A model generated the notes under the pieces. It was not told the DNA's origin and ran no database searches. It worked only from the letters and a program-made list of their open reading frames with translations. Positions 9,282-16,556 of a DNA stretch of 64,000 nt are shown here, in pieces; the first letter of the stretch is position 1; each line of letters begins with the position of its first letter. The position numbers were made by a program, and so were the translations under genes. The DNA lies in NCBI GenBank assembly GCA_016788885.1, contig JAEURX010000040.1, positions 1 through 64,000 of the forward strand. The letters run 5' to 3'. The DNA is from Nitrospira sp. Its GTDB lineage: Bacteria; Nitrospirota; Nitrospiria; Nitrospirales; Nitrospiraceae.

Positions 9282-10460
9282 CTACTCCACGCACCCGTGA
9301 TAGGCTTTCGGGCAGGAGGCATCCAATCCCCCGGCTGGACTTCCCTGCAGCGGTAGCTGTCGCATCTGTTCCAGCACCTGCTGGAAGTGGCCCGGTGCGC
9401 GCGTCCAGAAGAGGTAGTTCGCCCGGAGCCGGTCACGGCCAAACGAGAGCAGTTCCGCAATGGTCGGTATCCGCCCCTTCCCGTCGTGCCTGGTGTTGTC
9501 GTAGTTCGCCTGCATCACCGAGGGCGTCAGCGGAATCACGCCGGACATTTGGGGGTAATAGAAGTAGATGCCCTTGGGTTTGTTCGGGTGATCGAAGTTC
9601 AATCCCGGATCGTCCAAAAAAATGTCCGGCCCGCCCAACCCGGTGCCGATCGTGCGCATGTGGTCGATGAAGCCAGGCAACATCTCACGCGGATAGTTCA
9701 CAAACTGGTAGGTCAAGGTATTGGGAAAGGCGGCACGCATCTGCCGCTGCACGTCCAGCAGATTGTCGTAGAACTTTTCGGTGTCGTGACTGGACAGAAG
9801 TTCAATCGGCTGCCCCAAGGCGGTTTCCGGTAGCCCGATGCCTTCGAAGTTCGCGTGGCCGTTGAAGCGCTTCCCCAGCTCAGTCAGCAACGCCACCAGC
9901 CGGTCGTGTACACCTGAGTTCCAGAGTTTGAGATTGTATCCGCGCGGAGCACTCTGCCCATACGTGCTGAAGGGAAAGGCACCGCCTTCGTAGACTTCCG
10001 TTCGCATATAGGTCGGCACCGGCAGGATTTGCGGATTGAACGACTTCAGTTCCAGCAGAATGACCAAGTGTTTGTTTAAGGGAGCGAGTTCTGCGAGTAT
10101 TTTTTCAACCCCTTTGAAATCGTAACGGCCTTCCTCCGGTTCCAGTTCGGGCCAGGGAAATCGCATTTGCAGACCACGTAGCGCGGGAGTCGCCTTCAAC
10201 TCGGCATAAACCTGCGCCATGATGGTCGGATTCGACCGCATGAAGGTCATCGGCGCGTAATAGTGCCCCGGATGCCACTTCACCACACCCGGCTGCGTCG
10301 GCACATCAGCGGCGTTCCCTACGTCCCCCCCCATCCACGCCCCTGGCAGGCTCACAAACGTGAAAAGACTCAGGCTGAGAAGCAGCGGCAGCGTGTTTTT
10401 CCCGGAGAGGACAGACAAGCCTCCTTTACCTGGAGCCAATCCATTTTCTAGGTCGTGCAT
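9282..10460 (-). CDS. Secreted TIM-barrel protein, glycoside-hydrolase-like (392 aa)
   Basis: The ATG at 10460 is chosen because AAGGAG lies four bases upstream and is followed by a signal-peptide-like start (GKNTLPLLLSLSLFTFVSLP). The mature part contains MRFPWPELEPEEGRYDF, characteristic of barrel-type glycosidases whose first strand reads 'W..vEPeeG.ydf', and a possible acidic catalytic residue in GIGLPETALG. No specific family could be assigned and the substrate is unknown. It is monocistronic, facing the DJ-1 gene tail to tail. Confidence 0.65.
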   Translation of the reverse strand: MHDLENGLAPGKGGLSVLSGKNTLPLLLSLSLFTFVSLPGAWMGGDVGNAADVPTQPGVVKWHPGHYYAPMTFMRSNPTIMAQVYAELKATPALRGLQMRFPWPELEPEEGRYDFKGVEKILAELAPLNKHLVILLELKSFNPQILPVPTYMRTEVYEGGAFPFSTYGQSAPRGYNLKLWNSGVHDRLVALLTELGKRFNGHANFEGIGLPETALGQPIELLSSHDTEKFYDNLLDVQRQMRAAFPNTLTYQFVNYPREMLPGFIDHMRTIGTGLGGPDIFLDDPGLNFDHPNKPKGIYFYYPQMSGVIPLTPSVMQANYDNTRHDGKGRIPTIAELLSFGRDRLRANYLFWTRAPGHFQQVLEQMRQLPLQGSPAGGLDASCPKAYHGCVE

Positions 10461-10733
10461 ACGTCTCCTTTCCGAGCAGGTATACCGCGTGTGAGAGACC
10501 GCGATGGTTCTCACGAGAGGCGCCATACTAGCACGGGATTCCTTGTCGTACTGTCCTGCGTGGTTCCGTCTGGATGTAGTAGGAGGCACGAGGAAAATCG
10601 GCCCCCTCTCCTCGACTGCAGAGTGAAGCCGACCGAACGAGATGGATACCAAGTCAGCAGGACACGAGATGCGGGAGTATCAGGAAGGTGAGCTAAGCGG
10701 TCATAACGTCGGATACCTTTAAGGACCGCACAG
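10461..10733. other. Intergenic region, no gene seen
   Basis: About 270 bases upstream of the secreted barrel protein and downstream of the CBS gene terminator. It should hold the promoter of the barrel gene, but no clear -35/-10 pair could be assigned. Confidence 0.4.
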
Positions 10734-10759
10734 ACCGGCGGCGCTCTCACGCCGCCGGT
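10734..10759. terminator. Perfect 10-bp GC hairpin downstream of the CBS gene
   Basis: ACCGGCGGCG (10734-10743) pairs with CGCCGCCGGT (10750-10759) over a six-base loop, 21 bases past the stop of the CBS-domain gene. There is no U tract on either strand, so termination would be inefficient or factor-assisted. Confidence 0.5.
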
Positions 10760-10780
10760 TCGGTGCACAGAACATCGCGA

Positions 10781-11557
10781 CTACAATTCCAGCATCTTCT
10801 GGTAGGCGCGCAGTAGATCTCCAACCGACAACACGCCGATAATGGTGCCGTCTTCCGTAACCGGTAGATGCCGGATGCCTTCTTTCTTCATCAGCCTGAG
10901 CGCTTCCATCAACGGCTCGCTATCCTCGATGGTGACGACGGACTTGCTCATGCACGACAGCACAACGGTCGTGTTCGGATCCAGCCCCTTCGCGACCGCT
11001 TTCCGGCTCAGATCCGTATCGGTGATGATGCCGATGTAGCGCGAGCCGTCATCGACCAGCAAGGAGCCGATCCGCCACTTCTGCAGCAATCGTCCCGCCT
11101 CTTTGATCGAGGCGCTCTTGTGCACACTGCGGACCTCTGCCGACATGAACTCGGCCACCGTATGCCCATCGATCCGCTCGCCCAGAGTCCTCCGCCAATC
11201 CCGGCCGGCCCTCGTCGCCTTTCTCAACTCAAGTTGAGCCAGACAACTTTCCAACACCTGCTTCCGTTGATGCAGGCTTTCTCGCTCCACATTGTGCGTC
11301 CCAGCCTCCTGAGCCTCCTCCGGAAGAATCGCCGCTTCACCAAGCTTGGCATAGTGATAGGCTTCGAGTTCCTCAGACGCTCCGCCGAAGGTTTCGCTGA
11401 GCACCTCTTCAGCCTGCTCGTCAAAACTGTCCAACGATGCCGCCGTCTTACGTCGCGATAAAAATGGCTGGAACGCGGCCAATGTCTCGCGGATTTCCTC
11501 TATATGCCGGCTGAGCAGATCAGCCGGATCCTGACTCGATTTCGCTCTCTTGGCCAT
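10781..11557 (-). CDS. CBS-domain protein with N-terminal helical region (258 aa)
   Basis: The ATG at 11557 follows AAGGAGG by four to six bases. The C-terminal ~125 residues form a CBS pair: MSAEVRSVHKSASIKEAGRL..GSLLVDDGSRYIGIITDTDL and CMSKSVVTIEDSEPLMEALR..HLPVTEDGTIIGVLSVGDLL. CBS pairs bind adenosine nucleotides and regulate partner proteins. The N-terminal ~120 residues are helical and charged, with no recognisable domain. It is the last gene of the nirC-cynS-wHTH-nirA run and may be co-transcribed; its role in nitrite or cyanate assimilation is unknown. Confidence 0.8.
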   Translation of the reverse strand: MAKRAKSSQDPADLLSRHIEEIRETLAAFQPFLSRRKTAASLDSFDEQAEEVLSETFGGASEELEAYHYAKLGEAAILPEEAQEAGTHNVERESLHQRKQVLESCLAQLELRKATRAGRDWRRTLGERIDGHTVAEFMSAEVRSVHKSASIKEAGRLLQKWRIGSLLVDDGSRYIGIITDTDLSRKAVAKGLDPNTTVVLSCMSKSVVTIEDSEPLMEALRLMKKEGIRHLPVTEDGTIIGVLSVGDLLRAYQKMLEL

Positions 11558-11617
11558 GCTGCCTCCTTGTTGAGGCAGAGAATAACTCAACTCCAGCACC
11601 GGCTCAAGTCTCACGAC

Positions 11618-13225
11618 CTATGCCGGAAACGGTTGCGGCGTCAGACCTGACACGGCACCGGACGCTTCATTGCCGGAAGCCGCCGGCTTGCCCGAACCTG
11701 CCGGTTTTGGCGCAGCTTTCCCCCGCACACGATGCATTTTCTCCCGTGTATGGTACGGCATGAGGTTCTCGAGGACCGCCGGCAGTTTGTCGCAAGGGAC
11801 ATCTTCCATGATCTTGGTCGCCAATTTGGGATCAGGCCCCGAACGACCGCCGACAAAAATATCGACCGCGTCGACGACCTTGCCTCCGACTCTGGCTTTC
11901 TTACCCAGAAGCCCGATATCTGCCACCAGGTGATTGCCGCACCCGGCCGGGCAGCCGGACCAGTGCAAGGTAATCGGCTTCAGCCCCTCGCCCAACTTAC
12001 GCTCCAGCACCCGGGCCGTCTCCACGGCCCGGCTTTTTGTTTCAATGACGGCCAGATTGCAATAGTCGCTGCCCACGCAACTCACCAGGCCCTTGTAGAG
12101 CGGCGACGGATTGTACGCAAATTGCTTCACGAGCGGCTCCTCCGCCAATTCGCCCACCACACGGTCGCTGATGTGCGGGATCACGAAGGCCTGCCCGGGC
12201 GAAAGCCGCACCTCACCCGTCCCGTAGCGATCTGCCAGCGCGGCGATGTTGCGCACGTCGCCCGCTTTGATCCGCCCCACCAACACTTTCAAGCCGATAT
12301 AGTTCAAGCCACGTTGTTTTTGGCGAAAAATGCCGATGTGATCGCGCTCGTCCGCCGCCCTGGCATCCACTCCAGCCGTCGGTAGGGCACGGCCCATACG
12401 CGCCTCCACCTCATGCCGGAGCCGGGCCTCGCCCCAGGCGTCGACCAGAAATGCGAGGCGTGCTTGGGTGCGATTCTCACGCGGGCCATGATCACGATAG
12501 ATGTGCAGCAGCGTCCGGCATACGTCGAAGGCTTCCGCAGGATTCACGAACATATCCAGTGAACTCGCGATGCGATATCCGCCGGAACCCAACTTGCCCC
12601 CGACCAGCACGTTGTAACCGAAACATTTGTCGTGGCCTAAGTCATGATAAGCAGGCACCAGCGCGATATCTTGCGTCTCCGTATGCAGGCAATTGTCCGG
12701 GCAGCCCGTCACCGCGATGTTGCACTTCCGCGGCAAGTTCGTATAGGCCGGGTTGCCCAACACTTCCTGATTGATGGCGCGAACGATCTCCGTCCCATCC
12801 AGCAATTCATTCGGATTCAAGCCCGCCACCGGGCAGGTCATCACGTTGCGCACGCTGTCCATGCCGGTTTGCATCGACGTCAGGCCGGCCTCCTCGAGCT
12901 TGGCAAACACTGCCGGCACATGGGCAATCGTCAGATGGCGGAGTTGCACTTGTTGCCGCGTGGTCACATCGATGACACCATTGCCATAGGCGAGAGCGAT
13001 GTCCGCCAGCGTTTGGAGTTGACTCGACGTGGTTTGGCCGCCCGGGATCCGCACCCGTAACATGAAGAAACCCGGCGTGGGATTCCGCAGGAACAGGCCG
13101 TACCACTTCAGCCGTTGAATATCGTCTTCGGGAATGGCTTCCCACCCTGCTTGCGCGTAGTGCGCAAGCAGGTCGCGCACCGTCAGTCCATCCCGTTCCG
13201 ACTTGATTGCCTCAATCTTGTTCAT
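11618..13225 (-). CDS. nirA: Assimilatory ferredoxin-dependent nitrite reductase (NirA-like), 535 aa
   Basis: Reduces nitrite to ammonium with six electrons from ferredoxin, for nitrogen assimilation. Both halves of the sulfite/nitrite reductase fold are present. The siroheme/4Fe-4S ligands are visible as C-x5-C (CVGSDYC) and C-x3-C (SGCPAGCGNH) in the C-terminal part, and TGCPDNC in the middle. Typical family length is 510-590 residues. The C-terminus is extended by a low-complexity Ala/Pro/Gly stretch. The start overlaps the stop of a small winged-helix gene by four bases, so translation is coupled. The genes upstream are cynS and nirC, which fit nitrite and cyanate use; sulfite reductase is a less likely alternative. 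Confidence 0.9.
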   Translation of the reverse strand: MNKIEAIKSERDGLTVRDLLAHYAQAGWEAIPEDDIQRLKWYGLFLRNPTPGFFMLRVRIPGGQTTSSQLQTLADIALAYGNGVIDVTTRQQVQLRHLTIAHVPAVFAKLEEAGLTSMQTGMDSVRNVMTCPVAGLNPNELLDGTEIVRAINQEVLGNPAYTNLPRKCNIAVTGCPDNCLHTETQDIALVPAYHDLGHDKCFGYNVLVGGKLGSGGYRIASSLDMFVNPAEAFDVCRTLLHIYRDHGPRENRTQARLAFLVDAWGEARLRHEVEARMGRALPTAGVDARAADERDHIGIFRQKQRGLNYIGLKVLVGRIKAGDVRNIAALADRYGTGEVRLSPGQAFVIPHISDRVVGELAEEPLVKQFAYNPSPLYKGLVSCVGSDYCNLAVIETKSRAVETARVLERKLGEGLKPITLHWSGCPAGCGNHLVADIGLLGKKARVGGKVVDAVDIFVGGRSGPDPKLATKIMEDVPCDKLPAVLENLMPYHTREKMHRVRGKAAPKPAGSGKPAASGNEASGAVSGLTPQPFPA

Positions 13226-13419
13226 ATCGTGCTCCCCAATGCGACGGAATAGTCCAGACCTGATTTTCTCAACACCACTGCGCCCTCTCGACTCAAACGA
13301 TCCACCACCAGCAACACCTGCGAGGCGCTCAGACCGGAGAGGGCCATCAATTCTTCGAATGATTGCGGCGCCTGCCGCCTGAGCAGCGTCAGCACTGCGG
13401 TTTCTTCATTCGTCTTCAT
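13222..13419 (-). CDS. Small winged-helix protein coupled to nirA (65 aa)
   Basis: A 65-residue protein with a helix-turn-helix pattern (SFEELMALSGLSASQVLLVVDRLSREGAVVLRK) like a minimal winged-helix domain. AAGGAGG precedes its ATG. Its stop overlaps the nirA start (ATGA), indicating a shared mRNA and coupled translation. No ligand domain is present. It might regulate this operon or bind NirA; both ideas are inference. Confidence 0.7.
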   Translation of the reverse strand: MKTNEETAVLTLLRRQAPQSFEELMALSGLSASQVLLVVDRLSREGAVVLRKSGLDYSVALGSTI

Positions 13420-13469
13420 GTGGTCCTCCTTCGTCTGAGTGCCGCTTCAGCGTCACATTGGTGGTCTAC

Positions 13470-13910
13470 TTAGAATGTCTTGTACTCAAGCCACTTGCCG
13501 TTCAACGTGATCTTGCAGCGGGCTTCCCCCTGACTGCCGGTGACTTTTTCCATGTCCAGCGTAAAATCGATGGCGCTCATAATCCCGTCGCCGAACATTT
13601 CATTGGCCATCTCCCGCAGGGAGTCACCGTAGACACCGATGACTTCCATCAGGCGATATTTGAACGGATCCGTGAGATTCGGGAAATCCGCGCGGACCGG
13701 AAAGGCGCTCAGAGCCGCCACTTGATCCTTACTCAACCCCAGCAACGTGCCGACTTTCGCCGCCTCGGACGGGGCGAGGCGGTGATTGCCGTTCAACGCC
13801 GCCGCCACAAATGTCGGATTCTTCCCGACCGTTTTGGCCACCTCGGCAATCGTCACCTTCTTTTTCAACCGTTGCGCCTTGATCCCCTTCCGCATCGCGT
13901 CCTTCTCCAT
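13470..13910 (-). CDS. cynS: Cyanate hydratase (cyanase), 146 aa
   Basis: Cyanase converts cyanate and bicarbonate to ammonia and CO2, providing nitrogen and detoxification. The N-terminal helix-turn-helix-like region (VTIAEVAKTVGKNPTFVAAAL) and the catalytic domain are intact: Arg and Glu in YRLMEVIGVYGD and Ser in GIMSAIDF, corresponding to the Arg96/Glu99/Ser122 triad of the E. coli enzyme. I chose the ATG at 13910, five bases after AGGAGG; an in-frame ATG directly before it (13913) and one at 13955 are possible. It sits between nirC and nirA on the same strand, an arrangement familiar from nitrite-oxidising Nitrospira. Confidence 0.95.
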   Translation of the reverse strand: MEKDAMRKGIKAQRLKKKVTIAEVAKTVGKNPTFVAAALNGNHRLAPSEAAKVGTLLGLSKDQVAALSAFPVRADFPNLTDPFKYRLMEVIGVYGDSLREMANEMFGDGIMSAIDFTLDMEKVTGSQGEARCKITLNGKWLEYKTF

Positions 13911-13961
13911 CATGTCCTCCTGTGATTGATCCGCCTGCACTGATACGCTCGCCACTCTGCC

Positions 13962-14792
13962 CTACGACCCGACCGCCGCCGATGTGGCCGGTCGAGCTAC
14001 CGGCATCACCGGGGCTTCTGCCACACGATAGGGACTCACCATCCAGTACAACCCGCCGACAAACACTCCGCCGCCCACCAGATTCCCCAGCACGACAAAC
14101 AGCTGGTTGTACCAAAAGGCCGTCCAGGTCACGGCTGCGTCATGCGGCAGAAACAGCGCCATACCCAGCAAGGATTGATTCGCAACGCTGTGCTCAAACC
14201 CCGTGCCGATGAAGGCAAACAGACACCAAAAAATCAGCAGGATTTTCGCAGTATCATTCGTCGTCCGCCCCGTCATCCATACGGCCAGGCAGATCAGCCA
14301 ATTACAGAGAATGCCCCGCACGAACAGTTCCCAGGCAGGCAGCAACATTTTGACCGCCGCCACTTTCTCAATCAGTTCCGCAGATGGCCCCTTCGCAAAC
14401 ACCCCTGACTGGACGATCAACCAGGCCAAGCCCAACGATCCCGCCAGATTTCCGATCCAGGACCAGGCATTGAGTTGAATGACTTGTCCCCAGGACAGGC
14501 TTCGTGACAGGCCACCGATGACACCGATCAAGTTGTTGCCGGTGAACAGCTCGGAGCCCGCAAAAATGACCAGCGTCAACGCGATACCGAATGACACGCC
14601 CATGATCAGTTTCACCACCGGAGAGCCAGCCGCCGCCAACGGTCCTCCGAGACTGAAGATCAACGCGATGCCGAAGCCGAGGTAGATCCCGGCCAAGGCC
14701 GACAGGATGAAATACCCGCCCGGCGCTTGTTCCAGAAACGCCCACTTCTTTGCCGCCACCCCTGCGATCCGCTCATGATCCGCTGTGTGCAT
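13962..14792 (-). CDS. nirC: Formate/nitrite transporter family channel (NirC-like), 276 aa
   Basis: A six-helix inner-membrane channel of the FNT family, expected to carry nitrite (or formate). The hydrophobic segments begin near FILSALAGIYLGFGIALIF; family signatures GSELFTGNNLIGVIGGL and GTGFEHSVANQSLL (the central histidine region) are present. The start at 14792 is preceded by AAAGGAGAG; the longer open frame upstream is the regulatory leader, not protein. First gene of nirC-cynS-wHTH-nirA, controlled by a promoter at 15042-15070 and two consecutive hairpin/terminator units between 14820 and 15021. Confidence 0.92.
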   Translation of the reverse strand: MHTADHERIAGVAAKKWAFLEQAPGGYFILSALAGIYLGFGIALIFSLGGPLAAAGSPVVKLIMGVSFGIALTLVIFAGSELFTGNNLIGVIGGLSRSLSWGQVIQLNAWSWIGNLAGSLGLAWLIVQSGVFAKGPSAELIEKVAAVKMLLPAWELFVRGILCNWLICLAVWMTGRTTNDTAKILLIFWCLFAFIGTGFEHSVANQSLLGMALFLPHDAAVTWTAFWYNQLFVVLGNLVGGGVFVGGLYWMVSPYRVAEAPVMPVARPATSAAVGS

Positions 14793-14819
14793 GAGACTCT
14801 CCTTTGGTGATCCGTCAGC

Positions 14820-14892
14820 AAAAAAAAGACGCCCTCTTCCCTGTGGAGGGAGGAGGACGTCTTTGTCCTGTTCAACGAGGGGGCGATCCTCG
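14820..14892 (-). promoter_or_regulatory. Second (proximal) ANTAR-type antiterminator unit of the nirC leader
   Basis: Read on the minus strand: a hairpin CGAGG/CCTCG with a 7-base loop (14876-14892), six bases of linker, then AGGAC-AAAGAC-GTCCT (14854-14869) with a six-base loop having A1 and G4. The 3' arm of that hairpin also forms the 5' arm of a terminator (GAGGACGTCT region 14853-14862 is complementary to 14827-14836, one G-U pair) followed by eight U (14820-14827). Hairpin and terminator are mutually exclusive. Its first hairpin is less canonical than in the other units. Confidence 0.7.
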
Positions 14893-14927
14893 ACTGCTAT
14901 TTGTGCGCCGACTTCAACGTCGGCAGA

Positions 14928-15021
14928 AACAAAAACGGCGTCCGCCACTCTTGAAAGAATGACGGACGCCATTGTCCGTGTACCGTATGTAGTGCAGGTT
15001 CGATATCAGGCGTCGTTGCCT
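14928..15021 (-). promoter_or_regulatory. First (distal) ANTAR-type antiterminator unit of the nirC leader
   Basis: Read on the minus strand: hairpin AGGC-AACGAC-GCCT (15008-15021), 28-nt linker, hairpin ACGGAC-AATGGC-GTCCGT (14962-14979), then a terminator in which GGCGTCCG (14963-14970) pairs with CGGACGCC (14937-14944) before a GUUUUUGUUU tract. Both loops are six bases with A1 and G4, the recognition pattern of ANTAR proteins. The two forms exclude each other. Confidence 0.8.
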
Positions 15022-15041
15022 ACTCTCACCCACTCCCTGCA

Positions 15042-15070
15042 TGTATACCATCGCCTCCCGGATTCGTCAA
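15042..15070 (-). promoter_or_regulatory. Sigma-70-like promoter of the nirC operon
   Basis: TTGACG (15065-15070), 17-bp spacer, TATACA (15042-15047) on the minus strand. Start of transcription would be near 15035, just before the first hexaloop hairpin, placing both antiterminator units in the leader RNA. It lies 26 bases after the glnA stop, so nirC has its own promoter. Confidence 0.7.
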
Positions 15071-15095
15071 GCGCCCTTGACGAAGAGGCCACAGG

Positions 15096-16505
15096 CTACA
15101 CGTCGTAATACAGGAAAAACTCATACGGATGCGGCCGCAACCGCATGGTATCGACTTCCTTGGTCCGCTTGTATCCGATCCACGCCTCGATGAGGTCCTC
15201 GCTGAACACCCCGCCTTTGAGGAGGAACTGATGGTCCTTCTCCAGATGATTGAGCGCCTCGTCAAGGCTGCCTGGCATGGTGCGGATCTTCGCGGCTTCT
15301 TTGGCTTCGAGATCGTACAGATCCTTCTCAGCCGGCTCTCCCGGATTGATCTTGTTCTCGATGCCGTCCAGACCCGCCATCAGCATGGCCGCAAAGGCCA
15401 GGTACGGATTGGCAGCCGGGTCCGGGAAACGCACTTCGATCCGCTTCGCCTTCGGGCTCGGGGAGTACATGGGAATACGAATACCAGCCGACCGGTTACG
15501 GCTCGAGTAGGCCAACAACACCGGCGCTTCAAATCCCGGCGTCAATCGTTTGTATGAGTTGGTCGACGGGTTGGTGAAAGCCGCCAGCGCGGGCGCGTGC
15601 TTCAGAATGCCACCGATGTAGTGCAGGCACATCTGCGAGACGCCGGCATATTCCTTCCCGGCAAACAGCGGCTTGCCGTCCTTCCAGATGCTCTGGTGGG
15701 TGTGCATGCCCGATCCGTTATCGCCAAAAATCGGCTTCGGCATGAAGGTCACCGTCTTCCCATGGCGACGCGCAACGTTCTTGACGATGTACTTGAACAT
15801 CATCATTTTGTCGGCGGTCCTCAGAAGGCTATCGAAGCGAATATCGATTTCCGCCTGCCCCGCCGTCGCCACTTCGTGGTGATGCTTTTCGGTGGCGATG
15901 CCCGCTTTTTCCATTTCCAAAATCATTTCCGTGCGGATGTCCTGTTGCGTATCCGTCGGCGCAACCGGGAAATAGCCTTCCTTGTGCCGGATCTTGCCGC
16001 CCAGGTTGACGCCCTCCTGCCCCATGTTCCACACGCCTTCATCCGAATCGATGTGGTAGTAGGCACTGTGGTTCGTCTGGTCGTAGCGGGCATGGTCGAA
16101 AATGAAGAACTCGGCTTCAGGCCCCCAGTAGGAGGTGTCGCCGATCTTAGTACTCTGGAGATACTTTTCCGCCTTCTGGGCGATAAATCGCGGATCGCGG
16201 TCGTACATTTCGCGCGTGATTGGATCGACCACATTTCCGATCAGGCTCAGGGTGGGCACGGAGCAAAAGGGATCCATGCAGGCGGTTGCCGGGTCCGGCA
16301 CGAGCAGCATGTCGCTGTTGTTGATCGCCCTCCAGCCGCGAATCGACGACCCGTCGAGTCCGGATCCGTCCTTGAACAGGCCCTCGGTCAGCTCACTGAC
16401 AGGAATTGTAAAATGCTGCCAGGTGCCGATCAGGTCGACGAACTTCATGTCCACGACCTGGACCTTATTCTTCTTTGCAAAATCTAACACCTCACGAACG
16501 TTCAT
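15096..16505 (-). CDS. glnA: Glutamine synthetase type I (GlnA), 469 aa
   Basis: Makes glutamine from glutamate, ammonium and ATP; the entry point of ammonium into metabolism. All core motifs are present: [12 protein letters not shown] (beta-grasp part), [15 protein letters not shown], the NRSAGIRIP arginine motif and [12 protein letters not shown]. The adenylylation site is Tyr397 in KDLYDLE, the same number as in enterobacteria, consistent with control by the GlnE-like proteins at 883-5044. AAGGAGGAGG precedes the ATG. It is the last gene of the porin-amtB-glnB-glnD-glnA run, 51 bases after glnD. Confidence 0.98.
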   Translation of the reverse strand: MNVREVLDFAKKNKVQVVDMKFVDLIGTWQHFTIPVSELTEGLFKDGSGLDGSSIRGWRAINNSDMLLVPDPATACMDPFCSVPTLSLIGNVVDPITREMYDRDPRFIAQKAEKYLQSTKIGDTSYWGPEAEFFIFDHARYDQTNHSAYYHIDSDEGVWNMGQEGVNLGGKIRHKEGYFPVAPTDTQQDIRTEMILEMEKAGIATEKHHHEVATAGQAEIDIRFDSLLRTADKMMMFKYIVKNVARRHGKTVTFMPKPIFGDNGSGMHTHQSIWKDGKPLFAGKEYAGVSQMCLHYIGGILKHAPALAAFTNPSTNSYKRLTPGFEAPVLLAYSSRNRSAGIRIPMYSPSPKAKRIEVRFPDPAANPYLAFAAMLMAGLDGIENKINPGEPAEKDLYDLEAKEAAKIRTMPGSLDEALNHLEKDHQFLLKGGVFSEDLIEAWIGYKRTKEVDTMRLRPHPYEFFLYYDV

Positions 16506-16556
16506 CCCCCTCCTCCTTTCAACCGCCGATAAAAGAACTAGTCCACACCCTGTCGC

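Noticed and set aside
14907-14924. Hairpin GCCGAC-GTTGAA-GTCGGC in the nirC leader as a further ANTAR hairpin
   Set aside because: The loop has six bases and G at position 4 but G instead of A at position 1; the CGAGG/CCTCG hairpin nearer to the second unit was preferred. It could still be an auxiliary element.
15597-16487. 296-codon open frame antisense to glnA
   Set aside because: Shadow of the glnA codons; histidine/arginine-rich composition and no motif.
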